A DNA stretch of 64,000 bases, taken from DATGJX01 sp963830545 (GTDB taxonomy: Bacteria; Vulcanimicrobiota; Vulcanimicrobiia; Vulcanimicrobiales; Vulcanimicrobiaceae). Positions 52,136 through 60,264 of the stretch are shown in pieces. Each line of letters begins with the position of its first letter. The first letter of the stretch is position 1. The translations under genes and the position numbers were made by a program. The stretch spans positions 620,001 through 684,000 of the forward strand of contig CAWHMK010000001.1 of the NCBI GenBank assembly GCA_963830545.1, in the 5' to 3' direction. The notes below the pieces were generated by a model that worked only from the letters and a program-made list of their open reading frames with translations, did not search any database and had not been told where the DNA came from.

Positions 52136-53152
52136 ATGCGAGGTTCGAACCTGAAGCGGATTGCGCTCGTGATGCTTGCCGGAGCAACAGGCGTGCTTGC
52201 AGCATCCCGTTTTCTGCCGCGGCGGCGCATGGACGGCGAGGTAGCGTTCATTACCGGCGGATCGCGCGGCCTGGGTTTGGCACTAGCAATCGAATGTGCG
52301 CGGCGCGGCGCCGTCGTAGCGATCTGCGGACGCGATCCCGAAAGGCTGGAATCCGCGGCTCAACGCTTACGTGCGAGCGGCGCACGCGTGCTCGCCGTGC
52401 AATGCGACATCCGGGAAACCGGCGCGGTGAGCGAGGCAATTTCGCAGACGTACCGCGAGTTCGGACGTCTCGACATGCTGGTCAACAACGCAGGAACGAT
52501 TCAAGTCGGCCCCTTCGAGTCAATGACGCGCGCGGACTTCGAAGATTCGCTGCGCACGCATTTCTGGGGGATGTACGACGCGGTCGAAAGCGCAGTGCCG
52601 CTCTTTCGCCCAAGCGGAAAGGGACGCGTCGTGAACATCACCTCAATCGGCGGCAAGGTAAGCGTCCCGCATTTGCTGCCGTATTGCGTCGGAAAATTCG
52701 CGGCCGTGGGCTACTCCGAAGGGCTGCGCTCCGCGCTGCGCCGCAAGAACGTCACCGTGACCACGGTTGTGCCCGGACTCATGCGCACGGGCAGCCCGCG
52801 CAATGCATGGTTCAAAGGCCAGCACCGCAAGGAATACGCGTGGTTCTCACTTTCCGACGCCTTGCCGATGTTCTCCGTCAGCGCGGCGTCCGCGGCTAAA
52901 ACGATCGTCGAGGGCGCGTTGCGCGGCGATCCCGAAGTCGTGGTGTCGTTGCAGGCGAAGGCACTAGTGATGCTGGAAGGATTTGCCCCGGGCGTGCTCC
53001 TGCGCATGCTCGCTGTTGCCGATGCGCTGCTGCCGCGAGACGGCGGCATCGAAACGCAAAAAGCGCTCGGTTTGGAGAGCACCACGGGGATCACCGAATC
53101 GCCGCTCACGGCGTTGAGCAAGAAGGCGGAACGGGATCTCAACCAGCAATAG
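52136..53152 (+). CDS. Short-chain dehydrogenase/reductase with N-terminal membrane anchor
   Basis: A 338-residue classical SDR. A hydrophobic stretch (IALVMLAGATGVLAASRF) precedes the cofactor motif VAFITGGSRGLGLALA, then LDMLVNNAGTIQ, the Ser in VVNITSIGGK and the active-site YCVGKFA (Y-x3-K). ICGRDPERLE after the second strand suggests NADP. The extended C-terminus (about 70 residues past the core) is Leu-rich. Substrate unknown. Confidence 0.85.
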   Translation: MRGSNLKRIALVMLAGATGVLAASRFLPRRRMDGEVAFITGGSRGLGLALAIECARRGAVVAICGRDPERLESAAQRLRASGARVLAVQCDIRETGAVSEAISQTYREFGRLDMLVNNAGTIQVGPFESMTRADFEDSLRTHFWGMYDAVESAVPLFRPSGKGRVVNITSIGGKVSVPHLLPYCVGKFAAVGYSEGLRSALRRKNVTVTTVVPGLMRTGSPRNAWFKGQHRKEYAWFSLSDALPMFSVSAASAAKTIVEGALRGDPEVVVSLQAKALVMLEGFAPGVLLRMLAVADALLPRDGGIETQKALGLESTTGITESPLTALSKKAERDLNQQ

Positions 53153-53158
53153 CGCCGC

Positions 53159-54001
53159 GTGAAGATCGGCGTCAGCGGCGCGAGCGGATTCATCGGGGGC
53201 CATCTATGCGGCGCGCTTCGAGCGCGCGGCGACGACGTCGTCATCGCCTCGATGCGCGAACCGCGCGAGGCCGCACGAATTGCTTCACACTGCGACGCAT
53301 TCGTCAATTTGTCCGGAGAACCGATCGCGCAGCGGTGGAACGCGCGCGTAAAGGATGAACTTCTGCGCAGCCGGACGGCAGCACCGCAGCAGTTTTTCGA
53401 AGCGCTCGAAGCCTTCCAAGCAAAGCCGCACATCTACGTTTCCGCATCCGCAATCGGCTATTACGGAACCAGCGAAACCGCGACGTTCACGGAATCGGAT
53501 CCGCCCGGAAACGACTTCCTCGCGAGCGTTTGTCTACAATGGGAGCGCATTGCGCAGCAAGGCGGCAGGCTCGGGATGCGCGTGGCATGCGTGCGCGCGG
53601 GACTCGTGCTTTCGAATGACGGCGGAGCCATGTCGAAGCTGCTGCCGCTCTTTAAAGCGGGAACCGGCGGACGAGTCGGCACGGGACGTCAGTGGTATTC
53701 GTGGATTCACATCCGCGATGCCGTCGCCATCTATCTTCTGGCGCTCGATCGAATCGAAGGCGCAATCAACGCCACCGCGCCGCAACCCGCGCGCAACGAG
53801 GAATTCGTGCGGGAATTAGCGCGCGCACTGCATCGCCCGGCGGCGCTTGCTGCGCCGGTCTTCATGCTTAAAGCAATGCTCGGCGAAGGTGCAATGGTTG
53901 TACTCGAAGGGCAACGCGTGCTCCCGGCTCGCGCGCAAACCGAAGGGTACGCATTCGCGTTTCCGGATCTTCAGCACGCGTTGGAGAACCTGCTGCAATG
54001 A
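53159..54001 (+). CDS. TIGR01777-type NAD-dependent epimerase (SulA/YfcH family)
   Basis: A 280-residue extended SDR: IGVSGASGFIGGHLCGAL, FVNLSGEPIAQRWNARVKDE, SASAIGYYGTSETATFTE and GRQWYSWIHIRDAVAIYL are diagnostic of the YfcH/TIGR01777 group, which ends in DUF1731 (AMLGEGAMVVLEGQRVLPA). Function is not established for the family. GTG start six bases after the SDR stop; overlaps the acetyltransferase by four bases. Confidence 0.88.
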   Translation: MKIGVSGASGFIGGHLCGALRARGDDVVIASMREPREAARIASHCDAFVNLSGEPIAQRWNARVKDELLRSRTAAPQQFFEALEAFQAKPHIYVSASAIGYYGTSETATFTESDPPGNDFLASVCLQWERIAQQGGRLGMRVACVRAGLVLSNDGGAMSKLLPLFKAGTGGRVGTGRQWYSWIHIRDAVAIYLLALDRIEGAINATAPQPARNEEFVRELARALHRPAALAAPVFMLKAMLGEGAMVVLEGQRVLPARAQTEGYAFAFPDLQHALENLLQ

Positions 54002-54504
54002 AACCCACGCCGCCGCTGCACACTGCGCGGCTCGATTTGCAGCCGGTCGCACCCGCGCTCGCCGCTGAAGCATGGAAACATGTTGACGACGAGCGGATGT
54101 GGCGCTACTTCGAAGATCAGCGGCCCGCGACGATGGCCGATCTGCGCCGGCTGTACGAAAAATGGGCGCGCGGTTCGCCGGCTCCGGACGAAGCATGGAA
54201 CAATTGGCTGTGCCGCGACCGCAATTCCGGTCAACTCGTCGGCAGTATGCAGGCAACGGTGCACCTTGCGGAACGCTTTTCGTACATTGCGTATGGAATC
54301 TACCCCGAGCACCGCAGAAAAGGCTATGCGCGCGACGCAACCGGCGCCGTCATCGGCTACGTGCTCGAAACGTACGGTATCGATCGCTTCGTTGCGCTGA
54401 TCCATTCCAAGAACAAGCCGTCATGCGGTTTGGCGGAATCGCTCGGCTTTACTCGGGTGGACGTTCGAGACGCCGAGTACGTGTACGAATTGCGCGTTCA
54501 GTAA
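53998..54504 (+). CDS. GNAT-family N-acetyltransferase (RimJ/RimL-like)
   Basis: A 168-residue GNAT enzyme: LHTARLDLQPVAP at the start, WNNWLCRDRNSGQLVGSM, the acetyl-CoA site YGIYPEHRRKGYARDATGAV and SKNKPSCGLAESLGFTRV. The RimJ/RimL-like group acetylates protein N-termini, antibiotics or small amines; target unknown. Confidence 0.85.
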   Translation: MKPTPPLHTARLDLQPVAPALAAEAWKHVDDERMWRYFEDQRPATMADLRRLYEKWARGSPAPDEAWNNWLCRDRNSGQLVGSMQATVHLAERFSYIAYGIYPEHRRKGYARDATGAVIGYVLETYGIDRFVALIHSKNKPSCGLAESLGFTRVDVRDAEYVYELRVQ

Positions 54505-54917
54505 ATGTCGTAAACGTCCGACGTAACGCCGGGACGCAGCAGCGTTTGGGCGCGGCGCGGGGAGCAGCCGAGTTGCGGCTGACGGGTGCGCCGCAAGTGG
54601 ACGTTGACGATCGTCCGTTCGTTGGCGGACACCGTGATGACCGCCGGGCATGCGCCCAGTTCGCCTTGACGCAGCACGTCGATTCTCGCCATGCCGGGCA
54701 TGACGCTCAAAAAATTGGCTTGTCCGGTCGCGCCGGTGACGGCCTGCGTGTCACCGTCGACGGCCGTCACCTGGACCGTCCAACCCTGCATGGGTTTGCC
54801 CGTCTTGGCGTCGGTGACGTGAACGTACACCAAGCCGGTGTTGCCGTCCGCAACGGCGGCAGCGGCAACGCATACGACCGCGCACAGCGAGAACGTAGCG
54901 AGGCGCAGAGCGCGCAT
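54498..54917 (-). CDS. Secreted protein with carboxypeptidase-regulatory-like domain
   Basis: A 139-residue exported protein. LRLATFSLCAVVCVAAAAVA is a signal peptide from ATG 54917. The mature part is a transthyretin-like beta sandwich (VYVHVTDAKTGKPMQGWTVQ, TGATGQANFLSVMPGMARID, ANERTIVNVHLR). Likely structural or binding. Lies downstream of trxB in the same direction; overlaps the GNAT stop by seven bases. Confidence 0.65.
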   Translation of the reverse strand: MRALRLATFSLCAVVCVAAAAVADGNTGLVYVHVTDAKTGKPMQGWTVQVTAVDGDTQAVTGATGQANFLSVMPGMARIDVLRQGELGACPAVITVSANERTIVNVHLRRTRQPQLGCSPRRAQTLLRPGVTSDVYDIY

Positions 54918-54933
54918 GCTGCTCCTTCGGCTC

Positions 54934-55872
54934 CTAGGCCAGTACTTCTTCGATTGGGAAGTCGAGCGCTTCGAGATACTTCTCAGCATCCATCGCGGCT
55001 TTGCATCCCGAGCCCGCCGCCGTTATCGCCTGCTTGTAACGGATGTCGTTCACGTCGCCCGCAACGAACACTCCTTCGACGTTGGTGCACGTTCCGTCGG
55101 GCGAGGCGATATAGCCGGCTTTGTCGAGATCCAACTGCCCTCTGAAAATCTCCGTGTTCGGATCGTGGCCGATTGCGATGAACAGCGCATCCGCGTGAAA
55201 TTCCGATCGGCTGCCGTCGACGATGTTGAGTAAAAGCAAAGATTGAAGCGCCGGATCGCCGATCGCTTCTTCCACGACGGTGTTCCAGATGAAGTCGATT
55301 TTTCGATGGGCGAGTGCGCGATCGGCCATGATCTTGCTCGCGCGCAACCCGTCACGCCGGTGAATGACCGTGACCTTGCGGCCGAATCGCGTCAGGAACA
55401 GCGCCTCTTCCATCGCCGAATCGCCGCCGCCGACCACGACGATATGCTTGTCGCGGAAAAATGCGCCGTCACAGGTCGCGCATGTCGAAATGCCGCGCCC
55501 GCGCAAACGTTCTTCTCCGGGTATGCCGAGCCAGCGGGCGCTTGCGCCGGTAGCAACGATGATGCTGCTTGCCTCGTATTCGGCATGGTTCGTTCGCACG
55601 ACGAGCGGCCGTTTGCCGAAATCGACGCCGGTGACGTCAACGTTCTCGACGCGCGCGCCGAACCGCTCTGCCTGCTCGCGGAACTTGATCATCAGGTCGG
55701 GGCCCATGATGCCGTCCGGAAAACCGGGGTAGTTCTCGACCTCGGTCGTCAGCATCAATTGACCGCCGTACATGCCGCCGGCCAGAACGAGCGGACGAAG
55801 ATTTGCACGCGCAGCATAGATTGCGGCGGTGAGACCGGCCGGCCCCGATCCGATGATGACGACGCGTTCCAT
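54934..55872 (-). CDS. trxB: Thioredoxin reductase
   Basis: A 312-residue low-molecular-weight thioredoxin reductase. VVIIGSGPAGLTAAIYAARA binds FAD, GRGISTCATCDGAFFRDKHI carries the redox-active CATC pair, VVVGGGDSAMEEALFL binds NADPH and GVFVAGDVNDIRYKQAITA closes the FAD site. It reduces thioredoxin, the likely reductant of the peroxiredoxin at 22 kb. Confidence 0.95.
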   Translation of the reverse strand: MERVVIIGSGPAGLTAAIYAARANLRPLVLAGGMYGGQLMLTTEVENYPGFPDGIMGPDLMIKFREQAERFGARVENVDVTGVDFGKRPLVVRTNHAEYEASSIIVATGASARWLGIPGEERLRGRGISTCATCDGAFFRDKHIVVVGGGDSAMEEALFLTRFGRKVTVIHRRDGLRASKIMADRALAHRKIDFIWNTVVEEAIGDPALQSLLLLNIVDGSRSEFHADALFIAIGHDPNTEIFRGQLDLDKAGYIASPDGTCTNVEGVFVAGDVNDIRYKQAITAAGSGCKAAMDAEKYLEALDFPIEEVLA

Positions 55873-55976
55873 GTCCGGACCCTTCGACCGCCCGGCGCGC
55901 GCCTCCGGTTGCGTTCTTCGACGAAGCGCTCTTTAGACCGGAAGGGGTCCTCACGATTGCTCGCAATCCCGAATAC

Positions 55977-56795
55977 ATGGCGCTCGAGGACGAGTTTGCC
56001 GACGTTCTGACCAAGGCGATGCGCGGAACCGGCACGGGAGTGGCTGCGCTTTCTCGGGCGACGGGCTTGCCGGGCGAGGCCATCGGTGCCTGGGCAGCGG
56101 GACGCAGCGTTCCCGGGGAGCGCGAAGCGAGTGAAATTGCTGCTGCACTCCGGCTGGATGCAGGCAAGCTCGCCGATGCGGCGGCGCAGCGTTGGCACCC
56201 CGATCCGGTCGACCTTCCGGACGTACGGCATCATCCGCAAGACCCGCATCCGAGCAACGGGTACGTGTTCTTTCTCGACGGCGGAAAACGAGCGGCGCTC
56301 GTCGATCCTGCGGGAATCGCAGCGAACTTGCTGCGCGTGCTGCGCGACGGCCACTATCATCTCGAGTACATTCTGATCACACACAAGCATCGCGATCACT
56401 GCGACGCGACCGCCGACGTCGCCGCGCAGTTCGCTCACGCCAAGATCGTCATGCACGCGGCGGACGTCGCGGCTATCGGCCCGCTCGCCGAGAGCGCACT
56501 GCGCGTCAACGACGGCGAGGAACTGCCCTTCGGCGACGTGCGCATCCGCATGCTGCACACGCCGGGACACACCGACGGTTCCTCGTCCTATCTGTTCAAA
56601 TCGACGGTCTTTACGGGAGACACGCTGTTCGCCGGAAGCGTCGGCGGCGCGTACGGCGATGCGACCACCTACGCAGACATTCTAAACAGCGTTCGCTCGA
56701 AATTATTCGTGCTTCCGGACGACACGGTGCTGATGCCGGGCCATGGGCCGCCTTCCAAGATCGGCTGGGAAAAAGCGCATAACCCGTTCTTTTGA
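55977..56795 (+). CDS. Fusion of XRE-like helix-turn-helix and MBL-fold hydrolase
   Basis: A 272-residue protein. Residues 1-70 look like a Cro/C1-type helix-turn-helix (VAALSRATGLPGEAIGAWA, GRSVPGEREASEIAAALRL). Residues 85-272 are a glyoxalase II-like MBL domain: LITHKHRDHCDATADV (HxHxDH), LHTPGHTDGSSSYL, VFTGDTLFAGSVGG and LMPGHGPPSKIGWEK. ATG 55977. The pairing of a DNA-binding-like domain with a hydrolase may instead be a protein-interaction module; no ligand is known. Confidence 0.8.
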   Translation: MALEDEFADVLTKAMRGTGTGVAALSRATGLPGEAIGAWAAGRSVPGEREASEIAAALRLDAGKLADAAAQRWHPDPVDLPDVRHHPQDPHPSNGYVFFLDGGKRAALVDPAGIAANLLRVLRDGHYHLEYILITHKHRDHCDATADVAAQFAHAKIVMHAADVAAIGPLAESALRVNDGEELPFGDVRIRMLHTPGHTDGSSSYLFKSTVFTGDTLFAGSVGGAYGDATTYADILNSVRSKLFVLPDDTVLMPGHGPPSKIGWEKAHNPFF

Positions 56796-56829
56796 GTTAG
56801 TGCGTTTCATGCCCGGCCTAGGATGGGCT

Positions 56830-57165
56830 CTACATGCTGACGTCGACAGGACGCGCGCCTCCGGCCGTAATCGTCACGTGCACGTGTGCGGGTGCCGAAT
56901 CATCGGTGCGGATCGCTTGGAATTCGACCGTGCCGCTTCCGCGTTCGTCGAGTTCGAGCGTGTAGCGGAACGGCGAACAGAGTGTCTTCGTGCAGAACGA
57001 TGCAATCCAGCCCTTGGGAACGCCATCCGCGCGCAACTGCACGTCACGTTCAGCCGGTCCGCGCACGGTCAACCGATATTTTACCGCGTTCGCGCCGGCA
57101 GTGGGCAGCGATGGGCCGTGCCAAGGAGCCAGCAGGAGCGTAATGAGCGCGAGCAGCGTCGTCAT
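56830..57165 (-). CDS. Secreted hypothetical protein, 111 aa
   Basis: A short hydrophobic signal (LLALITLLLAPWHGPSLP) precedes a beta-rich domain (KYRLTVRGPAERDVQLRADG, GWIASFCTKTLCSPFRYTLE, GTVEFQAIRTDDSAP) with a likely disulfide pair (CTKTLC). No family recognised. ATG 57165 overlaps the ABC-2 permease stop by four bases, so it is last in the exporter operon. Confidence 0.55.
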   Translation of the reverse strand: MTTLLALITLLLAPWHGPSLPTAGANAVKYRLTVRGPAERDVQLRADGVPKGWIASFCTKTLCSPFRYTLELDERGSGTVEFQAIRTDDSAPAHVHVTITAGGARPVDVSM

Positions 57166-57936
57166 GTCCGCAGTTTATACCCGACGACGGCCATCCGCAA
57201 GGCGATGACGACCGCCGCCACGGCCAACGCGACGATCACCGCAATCGAAAGCCACAACGGCAAATAACTTTGTCCAGTGTAACTGTGCCGGAACGCATCG
57301 ACGGTGTAAAACATCGGATTGACGAGTTCCCAATTGCGAATTTGAGCAGGCAGACTGGCTCGCAGAGGTGAAGACGCCGCCCACGAAGACGAGCGGCGTT
57401 ATCGCGAACGTCGTCAGCACGGCGATATGGTCGAACTTTTCCGCCAAGAGGCCGAAGATGATTCCCAGCGCCGAGAACAAGATCGAGACGACGATCATCG
57501 CGCCGAAATACAGCCACCAGTTCGAAGGCAGCGTATGCACGAAGAAAAAGCCGAGCACCATGATGATGTTCGCTATCAGCAACGCGCGCGCGACGCTGCC
57601 GAAAATATAGCCAAACACCATTTCCGCGGCGGACATCGGAGCGATGAGCATCTCTTGAATCGAATTCATGAACCGTCCCTGGAACACCGAACTGCTGCAC
57701 TCGCCGTAGGACGAATCGATCACCTGCAGCATGATGAGGCCGGGAATCAAGAATTCGGCGTAGGAAACGCCCTGCACGTTCTTGATGCGGCTCCCGAGCG
57801 CGAGTCCGAAAATCGTGACGTAGAGGACCGTCGTGATTATCGGCGGCCAAATCACCTGGTTGATGATCTTCAAACTGCGAACCATTTCGCGGCGGATGAG
57901 CGTGAACATCGCCACGCGGTTGAAGGTCGCGATCAC
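57162..57936 (-). CDS. ABC-2 type transporter permease, one-base frameshift
   Basis: A six-helix ABC-2 permease of about 257 residues, the membrane part of a two-component exporter. SLKIINQVIWPPIITTVLYV, SYAEFLIPGLIMLQVIDSSY, MLIAPMSAAEMVFGYIFG and FAITPLVFVGGVFTSASQ match the DrrB/NodJ-type family. After SASQ the frame is lost; deleting A57354 (minus-strand CAG-T-CTG) gives QLPAQIRNWELVNPMFY and ends VVGYKLRT at 57162. GTG 57936 overlaps the ATPase stop by four bases. Confidence 0.88.
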
Positions 57937-58748
57937 GATCGCGTCAATTCCAAGAAGACGTCCTGCAGGCGTTTACCGCCGTCGTCCAGGAGATCGCGCG
58001 TCGACTCCATGGCCACCAGGCAGCCGTTGCGGATGATGCCGATGTTGCGGCAGAGCGCTTCGGCTTCTTCCAAATAATGCGTCGTCAGGAAAACCGTCAT
58101 GCCGTCGCCGTTGAGTTCACGCAGCAAATCCCACAGCTCCAGCCGCAGCTCGACGTCGACGCCGGCTGTCGGCTCGTCCAGGATCAGCAACTTCGGCGAA
58201 TGAATAAGCGCGCGCGCCAGCGTGAGGCGGCGCTTCATTCCGCCGGAGAGCTTCATGTAATCCTGCTTCGCCTTCGATGCCAGGCCGAACCGTTCCAGCA
58301 GAAGATCGGCGCGATCGGTCACTTGCGCAGGACGCAGGCCGAAATAGCCCGCCTGATAGACGAGGATGTCGCGAATCGAAAGATAGCGGTCGAAATTGTA
58401 CTCTTGCGGGGCCAAGCCCACCAAGCGTCGCGCTTGGCGCCACTCGAGCACCGTATCGTATCCGAAGATTTTGATGGAACCCGACGTCAGCCGCGCCAAT
58501 CCCACGATTGCGTTGATGGTCGTCGTCTTGCCGGCGCCATTCGGCCCGAGGAAACCGAAAAAGTCGCCGGCTTCGACTCGAAGCGAAATATCATCGACCG
58601 CGGTGAAACTGCCGTACCGCTTGACGATGTGCGTGAGTTCGATTGCGGGCGCGCGCCCGTTCGGGCTTATGGAATGCGAGTCTTTAATCGTTTGTACCGG
58701 TGGCGGCGAAGGGTGGAAATCAATTCTGCACTCTCCGGAATCCCGCAA
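57933..58748 (-). CDS. ABC transporter ATP-binding protein (DrrA-type exporter)
   Basis: An ABC ATPase of about 240-270 residues: Walker A FLGPNGAGKTTTINAIVGL, Q-loop APQEYNFDR, signature KLSGGMKRRLTLARALI, Walker B LLILDEPTAGVD and H-loop FLTTHYLEEAEAL. These are the features of the multidrug/polysaccharide exporter group that works with ABC-2 permeases. The start is unclear: TTG 58748 overlaps the upstream phosphoesterase, while the conserved part begins near IELTHIVKRYG at about 58640. Confidence 0.85.
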   Translation of the reverse strand: MRDSGECRIDFHPSPPPVQTIKDSHSISPNGRAPAIELTHIVKRYGSFTAVDDISLRVEAGDFFGFLGPNGAGKTTTINAIVGLARLTSGSIKIFGYDTVLEWRQARRLVGLAPQEYNFDRYLSIRDILVYQAGYFGLRPAQVTDRADLLLERFGLASKAKQDYMKLSGGMKRRLTLARALIHSPKLLILDEPTAGVDVELRLELWDLLRELNGDGMTVFLTTHYLEEAEALCRNIGIIRNGCLVAMESTRDLLDDGGKRLQDVFLELTRS

Positions 58749-59404
58749 TCCGCCAGTTGGGTTGCAACCTTCTTCACGTCGAAGGCGACGCGCCGGTGCT
58801 TGACCGCCCATCCCCCCGCGCACTGTGTGAGTATCGCATAACCGGCACGCGGGTCGCCGTCCTTCGGCAGCCCTGCGGAGGCGACGTTCACGAGCAGCTT
58901 GCCTCGCCATGTGCGCGCGTACGGCAAGTGGAGGTGGCCGAACGCGATGGCTGCGGCCTTTTCGTCACCAATCAACCGTTCGAGCGTCGCGTCGTCGGCA
59001 TCGGGCCAGAGGTGCTCGTCATCCGTCGAGGGATTGGCATGGACGATAAGCAACTCGTTGTCCGTCTCGCCGAAACGCAGTGAAAAGGGCAGGTTCGAAA
59101 GCCAGGCGAGCCACTTTTCTCCGACGTCTTCACGCGTCCACGCGATTTGTTTGCGTTCGGACTCCGCAAGCGAAGCGAGCTCCCCGGTCTCCGAGGCGCA
59201 GACGAAGCGATCGGTGTTCCCGCGCAAACATCGCGCCCCGATTTCTTCCAGCCGCTGCAGCACTTTTTTGGGTTTGGGTCCATCCAAGCAGAAATCGCCG
59301 GCACCAACGACGACGTCGGCGCCTCCTTGCGTCTGCAGATCGGCCAGACACGCGTCGAGGCCGACGAGATTTCCATGAATGTCCGAGAAGATCGCGATGC
59401 GCAC
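58667..59404 (-). CDS. YfcE-type metallophosphoesterase
   Basis: A 245-residue calcineurin-like phosphoesterase: AIFSDIHGNLVGLDACL (D-x-H), VVGAGDFCLDGP (GD), CLRGNTDRFV (GNxD-like), LLIVHANPSTDDE and IAFGHLHLPYA (GHxH). The metal site is complete. The group acts on phosphodiesters or phosphoproteins; target unknown. GTG 59404. The C-terminal YKRLKTRIP overlaps the start of the ABC ATPase. Confidence 0.85.
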   Translation of the reverse strand: MRIAIFSDIHGNLVGLDACLADLQTQGGADVVVGAGDFCLDGPKPKKVLQRLEEIGARCLRGNTDRFVCASETGELASLAESERKQIAWTREDVGEKWLAWLSNLPFSLRFGETDNELLIVHANPSTDDEHLWPDADDATLERLIGDEKAAAIAFGHLHLPYARTWRGKLLVNVASAGLPKDGDPRAGYAILTQCAGGWAVKHRRVAFDVKKVATQLADCGIPESAELISTLRRHRYKRLKTRIP

Positions 59405-59418
59405 GCCGCGCGCCCTTC

Positions 59419-60252
59419 CTAGTTGCGTTTCAGATCGACGGCGAGCATGGACGGCGAAATCGAAATGCGTCCAAAGTCGTGCAGATCGATCGCTTCGACG
59501 ACGACGCCTGCCCGGCGCAGCGCGTCGATCACGCGCGGATAGCGCACGTTCGCGAGCACGTGATGTTCGCCCAGATTCAGCACGCCCGCGCCGAGTTCGT
59601 GACCGAGCGGCGCGGTGAAAATCGTGAATTCCGCGAAGGCGCTATGATCGATGCTGCTTTCCGGAGCGAGCACGACCGAATCCGCCGACACGACGCCCGC
59701 CAGAGCGCGAAGCTGCGCGTCCGGGACGCGCAATCGAACTTCGCGCGCCTCGAAGCCATGCGCTTCTGCGATTCGCGCGAACCCACTGCGTCCCAGCGCA
59801 TTGCTTCGAGCGCTCACGCCGATGAAAGCGACGTTTCCCGCGAGCAGCACGTCGGATCCGTCGAGAAGTCCGGGCGCAGCGATATGTCCCGCGATGGGAA
59901 CGTCACGCTTGACGAATTCCGCCTCGAGCCATGGCGTTTCGGGACGCCGCGTCATGGAGCTGGGACGCATCATCACCGCACCGTTCTCGAACACAACTGC
60001 GGCGTCCACTGCGGCTGCAGCATGCGGATCGTCGCTCTCGCTCGTGAGTATCGTCGTCTCGCACCCGAAATACCGCAGCGTCTTGGCAAGAATTTCTTGC
60101 TGCGCGACGGCGCGCGTATAAATCGCGTTCGTCTCTCCCGGCAGCGGACGGGCGTTCTCGATTGCCGGTGTGGGAGCCACCAGGACGGCCGCGCGAAGCG
60201 CGCCGGTGGGGTGCGCCACCAGGCGCGGTCCGTAACTAACTGTCTGCGTCAT
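59419..60252 (-). CDS. DDAH/arginine deiminase-like protein lacking the catalytic Cys
   Basis: A 277-residue guanidino-modifying fold protein: LPGETNAIYTRAVAQQEIL, ESDDPHAAAAVDAAVVFENG, PGLLDGSDVLLAGNVAFIGV, RSNALGRSGFARIAEAHG and ELGAGVLNLGEHHVLA all match the dimethylargininase pattern, including the His near the third quarter. The last motif, where active enzymes have TCxS, reads GRISISPSMLAV, so Ser occupies the nucleophile place. It may be a non-catalytic relative or have changed chemistry. No indel is near, so this is not an error of the kind seen elsewhere. Confidence 0.75.
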   Translation of the reverse strand: MTQTVSYGPRLVAHPTGALRAAVLVAPTPAIENARPLPGETNAIYTRAVAQQEILAKTLRYFGCETTILTSESDDPHAAAAVDAAVVFENGAVMMRPSSMTRRPETPWLEAEFVKRDVPIAGHIAAPGLLDGSDVLLAGNVAFIGVSARSNALGRSGFARIAEAHGFEAREVRLRVPDAQLRALAGVVSADSVVLAPESSIDHSAFAEFTIFTAPLGHELGAGVLNLGEHHVLANVRYPRVIDALRRAGVVVEAIDLHDFGRISISPSMLAVDLKRN

Positions 60253-60264
60253 ATCCCAATCTTC

